Below, in pieces: positions 15,159-20,622 of a DNA stretch of 51,181 nucleotides; positions within the stretch are counted from its first letter, which is position 1; each line of letters begins with the position of its first letter. The position numbers were made by a program, and so were the translations under genes. The stretch lies in assembly GCA_002772545.1 (NCBI GenBank), contig PFDR01000061.1, forward strand, positions 37,416 to 88,596, read 5' to 3'. The stretch comes from Candidatus Peregrinibacteria bacterium CG10_big_fil_rev_8_21_14_0_10_49_10. Its GTDB lineage: Bacteria > Patescibacteriota > Gracilibacteria > Peribacterales > Peribacteraceae. The notes beneath the pieces are model-generated. The model was not told where the DNA came from. It ran no database searches and saw only the letters and a list, made by a program, of their open reading frames with translations.

Positions 15159-15263
15159 AAACACAGAATTACCTCCATCCCCCAACCCCTTCCTCCAAAG
15201 GAGGAAGGGGAGTTCCCCCTCTCCTACGGAGAGGGGGCTAGGGGGAGAGGTAATTCTGTGTTT
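15159..15263. repeat. Palindromic MITE-like element, copy 2
   Basis: A 105-bp element with AAACACAGAATTACCTC / GAGGTAATTCTGTGTTT ends and the same CCCCCAACCCCTTCCTCC plus GAGAGGGGGCTAGGGGGAG interior as copy 1 (8928-9056). The right end abuts the stop codon of the site-2 protease gene. The sequence just outside the left end (TGTAGTGTAG, then TTATG) also resembles the flank of copy 1. Confidence 0.8.
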
Positions 15264-15940
15264 TACAACAATCCCGCCACTACCCCAAATACCTTTAGCA
15301 CGGGTGCTACAATCACCCCTATCCACACCGAGAGAATGGGCACATGAAACAGTTGTCCCAGAAGAATGAGAATGAGCAAAATTTTCGGACCCTGCTGCAT
15401 AAAGTCTTCGTACCGGTACTCATACTTAAGTGGAATAAATGCACGGAGAATCTTGGAGCCATCCAGTGGTGCTATGGGAAGCAGGTTAAATGCCATGAGC
15501 ACAAGATTGATGTGCAGGAAGTCGATCATGAGCTCGGAGGTGAGTTGTGTGAAAACGGAACTTCCTCCGTGTACGACCATAGCGCTTGCCATACCCATTA
15601 CTGCCTGCCTCTCTACCAGTAGCAGTACTCCAAATGCAAAGAGCGCCATGAGTAGATTACTGATGGGTCCTGCTATGGACACCAGAGCCGTGTCCCGTTT
15701 TACATTCTTAAAGTAGCGGGGGTCTACCGGTACGGGTTTTCCCCAGCCGAACCCCACAAGTATAAAGAGCAGAGTTCCTATAGGGTCTAAGTGTGCTATG
15801 GGATTCAGCGTCAGTCGTCCTTCCATTTTGGCTGTGGCATCACCCAGTTTGTACGCCACAAAGCCATGTGCCCACTCATGGACCGAAAGGGCAATGAGCA
15901 CGCTGATAATAAATGTGGGAGTGAGGAAGGAAGTCATCAC
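15263..15940 (-). CDS. Site-2 protease family (M50) membrane metalloprotease
   Basis: A 225-aa intramembrane zinc protease. The first helix carries HEWAH (H21, E22, H25), the HExxH zinc site, followed by GFVAYKLGDATAKMEGRLTLNP as in compact bacterial/archaeal S2P proteins. The third zinc ligand lies in NLLPIAPLDGSKIL near residue 160. Six hydrophobic segments are visible and there is no PDZ domain, so it belongs to the minimal Rip-like class. It probably cleaves membrane-anchored regulators or remnant signal peptides. It is transcribed alone, diverging from the L28 gene. Confidence 0.93.
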   Translation of the reverse strand: MMTSFLTPTFIISVLIALSVHEWAHGFVAYKLGDATAKMEGRLTLNPIAHLDPIGTLLFILVGFGWGKPVPVDPRYFKNVKRDTALVSIAGPISNLLMALFAFGVLLLVERQAVMGMASAMVVHGGSSVFTQLTSELMIDFLHINLVLMAFNLLPIAPLDGSKILRAFIPLKYEYRYEDFMQQGPKILLILILLGQLFHVPILSVWIGVIVAPVLKVFGVVAGLL

Positions 15941-16085
15941 CCGTACTCTACAGTTTTTGCAGCATCTATTGAATCAAGAATTATGAATCGAGAATAAGAC
16001 GCATAGCTCTTTGTTCTATATTCACATGAAAATGCTTCATAAAGCGATTGACCTCTTTACACCATCCCCGTACTCTTTTGCGGAC

Positions 16086-16295
16086 ATGGCACGCAAATGT
16101 TCCAAGACAGGCAAAAAGACAGCAACCGGTCACAAGCGGAGCCATTCGCTGCGTGCAACAAAGCGTACGTTCCGTGCGAATATTCAAAAGAAGCGTGTAT
16201 TTGATCCAAACACAGGTGAGTACAAGACAATCAAAGTTTCTGCAGCGTATCTGCGGACACTCGTTAAGAGGATGCAAGAGGGGAAGAGGGTATAG
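16086..16295 (+). CDS. rpmB: 50S ribosomal protein L28 (bL28)
   Basis: A 69-aa basic protein. The ATG at 16086 gives the canonical MARKCSKTGKKTATGHKRSH start; the frame extends upstream but with non-family sequence. It continues SLRATKRTFRANIQKKRV and ends in a YLRTLVKRMQEGK helix, the normal bL28 architecture, binding 23S rRNA at the E-site side. There is no obvious Shine-Dalgarno. A weak promoter (TTGACC at about 16050, TACTCT 17 bp later) would give a very short leader. It stands alone, upstream of the small-membrane-protein units. Confidence 0.92.
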   Translation: MARKCSKTGKKTATGHKRSHSLRATKRTFRANIQKKRVFDPNTGEYKTIKVSAAYLRTLVKRMQEGKRV

Positions 16296-16309
16296 CTTCA
16301 TCAGGAAGG

Positions 16310-16360
16310 CGGAAAGCAGAAGGCAGAGGGTTTTTTCTGATTTCTGTCTTCTGCTTTCTG
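16310..16360. repeat. 18-bp inverted repeat after rpmB
   Basis: CGGAAAGCAGAAGGCAGA (16310-16327) pairs with TCTGTCTTCTGCTTTCTG (16343-16360), two G-U pairs, with a T-rich loop. There is no T-run after the right arm, so it may be an mRNA-end hairpin or a decayed palindromic repeat rather than a classical terminator. Confidence 0.6.
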
Positions 16361-16405
16361 ACCAAAGAATCTCCTCAACCTTATTTACTCCTCCAAAAAG
16401 GAACG

Positions 16406-16432
16406 TATAGTTTGCATTACGTTTGGTCTTTT
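16406..16432 (+). promoter_or_regulatory. Unit A promoter -10 and conserved leader motif
   Basis: TATAGT (16406-16411) followed 13 bp later by ACGTTTGGTCTTTT (16419-16432). The same pair recurs before units B and C with almost identical spacing, marking a shared promoter/leader. Confidence 0.6.
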
Positions 16433-16461
16433 CCAATCACTGCGTACAAAAGAGGTGATGC

Positions 16462-16602
16462 ATGAGTGATGCACAGTGCCTGATAGCAGCCATGGCGATA
16501 ACGTTGGTTATTGCCGCAGCACTTGGAAGTGTAGTGGGTGTGGTGTATGTCCTGCACACAGTGCGGTGTTGGTACATTGACTGGAGGAGGAATCGATCAT
16601 GA
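16462..16602 (+). CDS. Small membrane protein, unit A
   Basis: A 46-aa product, MSDAQCLIAAMAITLVIAA then ALGSVVGVVYVLHTVRCWY, ending IDWRRNRS. It has one transmembrane helix of about 25 residues and a short basic C-terminus. The start is supported by GAGGTG about seven bases upstream and the unit by its own leader motif and terminator. I know no family for it. Its arrangement matches units B and C, which also encode tiny one- or two-helix proteins with basic tails; regulators, peptide toxins or envelope subunits are all possible. Confidence 0.6.
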   Translation: MSDAQCLIAAMAITLVIAAALGSVVGVVYVLHTVRCWYIDWRRNRS

Positions 16603-16624
16603 TGTCCTCAGGACCAAGTATGTA

Positions 16625-16660
16625 AGCGGCAAAGCAGGTTTCTGTTTTGTCGCTTTTTTT
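16625..16660 (+). terminator. Unit A intrinsic terminator
   Basis: AGCGGCAAAGCAG pairs with CTGTTTTGTCGCT around GTTT, followed by a run of T (16654-16660). The stem base (AGCGRC / GTCGCT) is shared with the unit B and C terminators. Confidence 0.8.
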
Positions 16661-16684
16661 CTGTTTTCTCCGTGAGTTGAAAGG

Positions 16685-16711
16685 TACAGTTTCCCTCACG
16701 TTTGGTCTTTT
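16685..16711 (+). promoter_or_regulatory. Unit B promoter -10 and conserved leader motif
   Basis: TACAGT (16685-16690) then ACGTTTGGTCTTTT (16698-16711), 13 bp apart start to start as in unit A. The flanks also form CGTGAG / CTCACG around this box. Confidence 0.6.
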
Positions 16712-16739
16712 CTTCACCGCATTTTATACAGGAGGGAGA

Positions 16740-16907
16740 ATGAAAGAAAAGCAGCAGCATCCCCTCATACGGGAGGGTGTTGATTTGATTGGTGGTGTGC
16801 TGGTTGTGGTACTGGGCACCCTTTTTCTAATTATGTGGGCATCCGGAGGTCTCGTGATGACCTACTGGGATAAGTTCACGGAAAAGAACAAAAGGAGGAA
16901 ACAATGA
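16740..16907 (+). CDS. Small membrane protein, unit B gene 1
   Basis: A 55-aa product with an N-terminal polar segment (MKEKQQHPLIREGVD), one strong helix (LIGGVLVVVLGTLFLIMWA) and a basic tail (KFTEKNKRRKQ). The ATG at 16740 has a good Shine-Dalgarno (AGGAGGGAGA). Its TGA overlaps the next ATG by four bases (ATGA), so the two proteins are probably made together. No family recognised. Confidence 0.65.
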   Translation: MKEKQQHPLIREGVDLIGGVLVVVLGTLFLIMWASGGLVMTYWDKFTEKNKRRKQ

Positions 16908-17107
16908 AGAAACGTATGGAAGGAGTATGTAACTATCTGCTCCTGGTACTGTTCTGGTTGCTTCTGGAAGCGCTTTCCGGGGGATTGATTCTCTGGGAAG
17001 TTGTTCGAAGACCGATGCAGTCGTTTATAGGTCTTCTACTTCTCATTGTCGTGGCTCTGGCACTTGCCGCATTCGGCATACTGCTTTGCACCATGACTGG
17101 ATCGTAA
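16904..17107 (+). CDS. Small two-helix membrane protein, unit B gene 2
   Basis: A 67-aa product with two hydrophobic hairpin helices: YLLLVLFWLLLEALSGGLIL and FIGLLLLIVVALALAAFGIL, linked by WEVVRRPMQS. It begins MKKRMEGVCN. Translation is coupled to gene 1 by the ATGA overlap, with AAAGGAGG just before the start. It is followed nine bases later by gene 3. The size and hairpin shape recall holin-like or small channel proteins, but there is no recognisable family motif. Confidence 0.65.
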   Translation: MKKRMEGVCNYLLLVLFWLLLEALSGGLILWEVVRRPMQSFIGLLLLIVVALALAAFGILLCTMTGS

Positions 17108-17116
17108 GGAGGTCTT

Positions 17117-17296
17117 ATGGAAGAGGTCAGATTGAAAGGTCTTCTGATGTTGCTCGTCCTTGCGGGTGGTATCTTCCTCTGTAAGGTTTGGATAGAGCTT
17201 ATTCCATTCTTTTCTCAAGTGAGAGCCAGGCTGGTCAAAAGTAAGCCGATCAAGGCTCACAGAAAGAGGAAGAAAAAGAAGAAGAGACCAACATAG
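17117..17296 (+). CDS. Small basic membrane protein, unit B gene 3
   Basis: A 59-aa product starting MEEVRLKGLLMLLVLAGGIF at 17117, after AAGGAGG. One helix is followed by WIELIPFFSQVRARLVKS and an extremely basic end (AHRKRKKKKKRPT). The lysine/arginine tail could bind nucleic acid, ribosomes or acidic phospholipids. It is the last gene of unit B, directly before its terminator. Confidence 0.6.
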   Translation: MEEVRLKGLLMLLVLAGGIFLCKVWIELIPFFSQVRARLVKSKPIKAHRKRKKKKKRPT

Positions 17297-17333
17297 AGCG
17301 GCGAGACACACGAGTGTTTCGTCGCTTTTTTTT
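17297..17333 (+). terminator. Unit B intrinsic terminator
   Basis: GCGGCGAGACA pairs with TGTTTCGTCGC around a short loop, followed by eight T (17326-17333). It starts one base after the gene 3 stop. Confidence 0.85.
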
Positions 17334-17354
17334 GTGTTTCTATTCTGGGGGGAG

Positions 17355-17380
17355 TATAGTTCGCTCACTTTTGGTCTTTC
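17355..17380 (+). promoter_or_regulatory. Unit C promoter -10 and conserved leader motif
   Basis: TATAGT (17355-17360) then ACTTTTGGTCTTTC (17367-17380), the third copy of the promoter/leader pair seen in units A and B. Confidence 0.6.
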
Positions 17381-17400
17381 TTCCACGAAAGGAGGGAATC

Positions 17401-17607
17401 ATGCGTGATCCTTATGATGCAGTGGGATGGTTTTGCTTTGATCTCTACAGATTTGTTAGTTACTTCTGTAGGCTCTTAGTGGATTTCGTCTTCTACTGCA
17501 TGCTTGCAGCTACTCTGGTTGGCGTTGTATGTGTAGTTGCATTGGTCTGGTGTGTTGTGCAGCCTGAGATCTGCGAAATGATGGAAGAAAAGGTCATACA
17601 GTCATGA
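17401..17607 (+). CDS. Small Cys-rich membrane protein, unit C
   Basis: A 68-aa product, MRDPYDAVGWFCFDLYRF then YFCRLLVDFVFYCMLAATL and VGVVCVVALVWCVVQ, ending PEICEMMEEKVIQS. It has one long or two short hydrophobic helices and six cysteines, more than the other small proteins here, with an acidic tail. The start is supported by AAAGGAGGG. No family recognised. Confidence 0.65.
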   Translation: MRDPYDAVGWFCFDLYRFVSYFCRLLVDFVFYCMLAATLVGVVCVVALVWCVVQPEICEMMEEKVIQS

Positions 17608-17629
17608 CTTCCCGACAGGCCAAATTCTG

Positions 17630-17660
17630 AGCGACGAGATCTATTCTCGTCGCTTTTTTT
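17630..17660 (+). terminator. Unit C intrinsic terminator
   Basis: A perfect 10-bp stem AGCGACGAGA / TCTCGTCGCT with a 5-nt loop runs directly into seven T. It carries the same stem base as the unit A and B terminators. Confidence 0.9.
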
Positions 17661-17725
17661 GGTGCGTTCCTCTTCTCTTCGGGCCGTACCCACAATGGCA
17701 CCCAGGGGGTCAAACCCACGGATCC

Positions 17726-17747
17726 GCACCCACGAAGGGGTGCGGCT
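17726..17747 (-). terminator. Hairpin at the 3' end of the release-factor-like gene
   Basis: A perfect 8-bp stem CCGCACCC / GGGTGCGG with a 6-nt loop just after the minus-strand stop codon. There is no strong T-run, so it may protect the mRNA end rather than terminate. Confidence 0.4.
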
Positions 17748-17749
17748 CC

Positions 17750-18148
17750 TCAAATAATGTTCTTCCGCATCTCCTTTAGATCACTTCGGTGATGTTTCCC
17801 CTCCAGCATTTTTTCCTTTGCTTTTCTGCTCCTGCGTTGCTTTTGCTTGCGTGACTTAAAGATCCGTTTGGCCCGTTCCGATTCCTTTCCCTTCACTCTC
17901 TCCTCTATTTTAGAGATGAGGAGTTTGTACGCAGAAACACGGTTGGCGCTCTGCTGGCGGTGCTTCTGCACCCGTACGCTTATACCTGTAGGTGCATGTG
18001 TGAGTTCTACACAACTGGAAGTTTTATTGATCTTCTGCCCACCTGCACCGGTGCCACGGGTAAAGGTCTCCGAAATCTCCTCCGGACGCACTCTGAGTTC
18101 TGCTGCGAGTGCCTGCAGTTTGCCAGGGAGGTCTATGGGGAAGTGCAT
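17750..18148 (-). CDS. RF-1 domain peptidyl-tRNA hydrolase (ArfB/YaeJ-like)
   Basis: A 132-aa protein made of only the catalytic domain of class I release factors. RGTGAGGQKINKTSS carries the GGQ (residues 36-38) that hydrolyses peptidyl-tRNA, followed by CVELTHAPTGISVRVQKHRQQSANR. The C-terminus (residues 88-125) is a strongly basic tail (KSRKQKQRRSRKAKEK), as in ArfB, which threads into the empty mRNA channel. There is no stop-codon recognition domain. It would rescue ribosomes stalled on truncated mRNA; a stand-alone RF-homologue role cannot be excluded. Confidence 0.85.
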   Translation of the reverse strand: MHFPIDLPGKLQALAAELRVRPEEISETFTRGTGAGGQKINKTSSCVELTHAPTGISVRVQKHRQQSANRVSAYKLLISKIEERVKGKESERAKRIFKSRKQKQRRSRKAKEKMLEGKHHRSDLKEMRKNII

Positions 18149-18245
18149 GTTTCTATTGTAGTGGAAGTGGGGATCCCTTCGACAGTATTGAGCTTCTCGT
18201 GCTCACATTGTCTATTCTGTTTTTGATGTCTCGGACCTCAGGGGT

Positions 18246-18323
18246 GTTTGCGCAAGGGGCATTGCTATAAGGTCTTATGATTGTAGTATGCACTATTCTT
18301 AGTTTCTGGCCCCTTGCGCAAAC
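18246..18323. repeat. 15-bp perfect inverted repeat, 48-bp spacer
   Basis: GTTTGCGCAAGGGGC (18246-18260) and GCCCCTTGCGCAAAC (18309-18323) are exact inverted copies, each containing the palindrome TTGCGCAA. They sit immediately downstream of the histone-gene terminator. They could be operator sites, an insertion footprint or a long hairpin RNA. Confidence 0.8.
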
Positions 18324-18347
18324 AAAAAAGACGCCCACAGGGGCGCC
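18324..18347 (-). terminator. Intrinsic terminator of the histone-fold gene
   Basis: On the minus strand GGCGCCC-ctgt-GGGCGTC is followed by six T, about 25 bp after the stop codon. Confidence 0.85.
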
Positions 18348-18372
18348 TGTTCTGTTCTTCTGTGAGAAGAGA

Positions 18373-18543
18373 CTAAAGATCGCATGGGCGAACAGTCTTG
18401 CGGCCGTTCTCCTTTGCGCGTGCAACAGCCTTCTTTACAGCTGCTTCGAGCATGGAGCTGGCAGCGTCACCGAGATCACCGGAGGACATCATGCCCTGGG
18501 TCTTTACAAGATCCTTGAGCTTGGAAGCTACGACGTAACTCAT
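18373..18543 (-). CDS. Bacterial histone-fold DNA-binding protein
   Basis: A 56-aa protein, MSYVVASKLKDLVKTQGMMS, then GDLGDAASSMLEAAVKKAV and ARAKENGRKTVRPCDL. The pattern is that of a single histone fold: a short first helix with SKLKDLVK, a long central helix, then the GRKTVRPCDL loop and start of helix 3, closely like archaeal histones (GRKTVKAEDI) and bacterial histones such as Bd0055 of Bdellovibrio. It would dimerise and bind or compact DNA. It is monocistronic, with its own promoter (18577-18606) and terminator. The chain ends right after the RxTxxxxDL motif, so helix 3 is very short. Confidence 0.82.
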   Translation of the reverse strand: MSYVVASKLKDLVKTQGMMSSGDLGDAASSMLEAAVKKAVARAKENGRKTVRPCDL

Positions 18544-18576
18544 AAAAATGAGAGGAAATGGATAAAATGTATCTGG

Positions 18577-18606
18577 ATTGTAAGGGTGTCATGCAGGGGT
18601 ATGCAA
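18577..18606 (-). promoter_or_regulatory. Promoter of the histone-fold gene
   Basis: On the minus strand TTGCAT (18606-18601) and TACAAT (18582-18577) are 18 bp apart, about 35 bp upstream of the start codon. Confidence 0.55.
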
Positions 18607-18788
18607 GCAAATTTCTCTAACAAAAAGCAAAAAGAAGAGCATATATGCAATTGACCAGCAAGCACTTTCTTGTGTGGTCTTTTTGGAAACAAGATAGATG
18701 AAGGGTGGCTAATGCCACAGGAACTGCTGCCCAGTACTGCAGGGCAGGGTGGTCGTTTTTGCTATGTAATTACAGTATTATCCCATTT

Positions 18789-18879
18789 GGAGGGAGGGCT
18801 GAGTGGTCGAAAGCGCACGACTCGAAATCGTGTATCCGCCTCTGGCGGATCGGGGGTTCGAATCCCCCTCCCTCCGCCA
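18789..18879 (+). tRNA. tRNA-Ser (anticodon CGA), CCA encoded
   Basis: The 7-bp acceptor stem GGAGGGA/TCCCTCC, a D-arm GCTGAGTGGTCGAAAGC, an anticodon arm with loop CTCGAAA (anticodon CGA), a long variable arm (TCCGCC-tct-GGCGGA) typical of class II tRNA, and a T-arm GGGGG-TTCGAAT-CCCCC, followed by discriminator G and CCA. The 3' end and flank (CTCCGCCATGATC, 18872-18884) recur exactly at 24953-24965, marking a probable integration site. Confidence 0.97.
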
Positions 18880-18884
18880 TGATC
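18872..18884 (+). repeat. Putative attachment site copy at the tRNA-Ser 3' end
   Basis: CTCCGCCATGATC, covering the last 8 bases of the tRNA gene plus 5 bp, is identical to 24953-24965. The 6.07 kb between holds only accessory genes. Confidence 0.55.
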
Positions 18885-19003
18885 TGTACCCAATGAATGA
18901 CGCAGGTCACTTCTAAAGGCTAGGCGGTTTTTACGAAAATCAGTAAACCTCCGAAACTCCCCCAATGGGTCAGTCAGAAATCCTCAACAAGGTGAGATTG
19001 GCC

Positions 19004-19408
19004 CTACAAACCAGATATTGTTTCAGTGTTGGTGGAACGAATCTCTTGCAGAATCACTTCGGGATCAGAATCTGCTGTGAACGCACTATCTAAGAGCGTA
19101 TTCACTTGCTGCACAAGAGACTGGTATTCCTCGCCCCAACTTGTGTCCAAACGCTCACTCCGTTGGCTCCGCGGTTGTCCTTTTAATTGTGCAACTGCAT
19201 TCATCAAATCAGCATTGGACACCCCTGCACTCATTATCGTTCCTTTTTCTTGAAACAGTGTGCGTAGCCCTCCACGCAGTGCGACGATTTTTTTACGGCA
19301 TGCCTCTTCTTTGCTGCGAAGCGATTCCATCTCATTTCTGCCCGTATCTCGTTCGAGGATTGCTACTGACATGGGACTCATTATATCGGAAACAGACTCT
19401 GTGTACAT
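19004..19408 (-). CDS. Uncharacterised coiled-coil protein, island operon gene 4
   Basis: A 134-aa soluble protein rich in charged and Gln residues. A helical N-terminal half (ERDTGRNEMESLRSKEEACR) and a second helix around GEEYQSLVQQVNTLLDSAFT suggest a small coiled coil; no catalytic motif is seen. It starts 12 bases after the HAD gene stop and so probably belongs to the same transcript (cyclohydrolase-nucleotidyltransferase, 2H phosphoesterase, HAD, this gene). No family recognised. Confidence 0.6.
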   Translation of the reverse strand: MYTESVSDIMSPMSVAILERDTGRNEMESLRSKEEACRKKIVALRGGLRTLFQEKGTIMSAGVSNADLMNAVAQLKGQPRSQRSERLDTSWGEEYQSLVQQVNTLLDSAFTADSDPEVILQEIRSTNTETISGL

Positions 19409-19420
19409 AAAATGGCTGCT

Positions 19421-20071
19421 TTAATTGATGGCATCCGGCAAGTCTTCAATAGACTCCAAAACGATGTTTGCCTCAGAAAAATCGCAGTCTTCTGTCCATG
19501 CGTTCGGTATTGCTATTATCGTTTCGATCTTCGCTTTCCTCGCAGCCGTGATTCCCTTCGGAGCATCTTCGACGACGACTGCATTCTTTGCTCGTGTCCG
19601 CGTTTGCCTCAAGCATTCCAGAAAAACATTTGGTTCCGGTTTTACGTTGGGAATGGATTCCAATCCCACAATAGCATCAAACATGTGACGCATATCGGAG
19701 CGATCAAGAAGGGTGGTAATATTATCCTCGGTGTTTGAAGAACCGATTGCCGTTTTCCATTTCCTTCCAATCAGTGATGCCACCGTATCTTTCACTTCAT
19801 CGGAGATCACCGCAGCTGATTGCAAAAACAATTCTTTGCACCGGAGATTCTTGATTCTACGTATCTCTTCCAGATCAGCTTCCAGTCCGTACCTTCGAAC
19901 TATTTCAGGCAAATCGAGCCCTTCCACAATCCAGAGTTCTTTGTACTCCTCCGGCGTGAAAGTCATGTCTGTGTCATTAAAGGCAATCTGGTTTGCCTCG
20001 TAGTTGATCTGCTCGCTGTCATAGATCACTCCATCAAAGTCGAAGATAACGGATTTGTCCTTGGCTTTCAT
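19421..20071 (-). CDS. HAD-superfamily hydrolase (beta-PGM/phosphatase-like)
   Basis: A 216-aa subfamily I HAD phosphatase. Motif I is VIFDFDGVIYDSE (nucleophile D11, D13), motif II TAIGSSN, motif III has Lys in NVKPEPNVFLECLRQ, and motif IV is VVVEDAPKGITAARKA. A helical cap follows motif I. Its start overlaps the upstream 2H phosphoesterase stop by four bases. Next to a GTP cyclohydrolase II domain it could dephosphorylate the pyrimidine product, as HAD enzymes do in riboflavin synthesis, but there are no other riboflavin genes in the window. Confidence 0.9.
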   Translation of the reverse strand: MKAKDKSVIFDFDGVIYDSEQINYEANQIAFNDTDMTFTPEEYKELWIVEGLDLPEIVRRYGLEADLEEIRRIKNLRCKELFLQSAAVISDEVKDTVASLIGRKWKTAIGSSNTEDNITTLLDRSDMRHMFDAIVGLESIPNVKPEPNVFLECLRQTRTRAKNAVVVEDAPKGITAARKAKIETIIAIPNAWTEDCDFSEANIVLESIEDLPDAIN

Positions 20072-20622
20072 AGGGGCTGAACGTCAATAAAGTGTGTACC
20101 ATTCCCTTTTTCGGCAGCGAAAGCTATGCGATCAAATGTTATATTCTGGAAGTTTGCGTAGAGCTTTTGCGCCTCCTTTTTTTCTTCATCCCGAAGATTG
20201 CTAGCTGGATAGAAGAGAGAAAGATGTGGCACGAAATCGAAGGGGTCTGTATGGATGTGCTTGAATCGCGCGAAGAGATCATCATGCAAATTGGTGATTT
20301 GTTTCGAGAAGACGGGGATGTAGTACACGAAATCATGCCCATCTTTCTGGAAGTAAGAGACTTTTTCGATGTCGGCAACAATAGGCCCCTTGCTCGTTGC
20401 TCCGGCCTGCCTCACCCAAGCGGATGCCTCCAGATTCTTTTCCGCTGTGAGTGCAGGGAAAAAGTACAGAGTGACATGCAATGGTAATTTGATATATGGG
20501 AATGCTTGAAGCGCAAATAGTAAATCGAAGGTTTCATGCAATACGGCTGCATCGTCGTCGCACGGCAAAAGACAGATAAAGGTATTTTCCACGGTGCTAC
20601 GGAGAATGGGTAAGGAAATCAT
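20068..20622 (-). CDS. 2H phosphoesterase (LigT/2'-5' RNA ligase-like)
   Basis: A 184-aa protein with the two diagnostic H-x-T/S-x motifs, HVTLYF (His49) and HLSLFY (His133), in the expected two-lobed arrangement. Family members cleave 2',3'-cyclic or 2'-5' phosphodiester bonds in RNA, cyclic nucleotides or ADP-ribose cyclic phosphates. The gene starts 26 bases inside the cyclohydrolase-nucleotidyltransferase gene and ends overlapping the HAD gene (ATGA), so it is translationally linked to both. The context suggests action on a nucleotide-like small molecule or RNA end. Confidence 0.85.
   Translation of the reverse strand: MISLPILRSTVENTFICLLPCDDDAAVLHETFDLLFALQAFPYIKLPLHVTLYFFPALTAEKNLEASAWVRQAGATSKGPIVADIEKVSYFQKDGHDFVYYIPVFSKQITNLHDDLFARFKHIHTDPFDFVPHLSLFYPASNLRDEEKKEAQKLYANFQNITFDRIAFAAEKGNGTHFIDVQPL

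Noticed and set aside
16625-17660. Prophage or phage lysis cassette
   Set aside because: Several small membrane proteins are holin-like in size, but there are no phage structural, lysin or integrase genes nearby.
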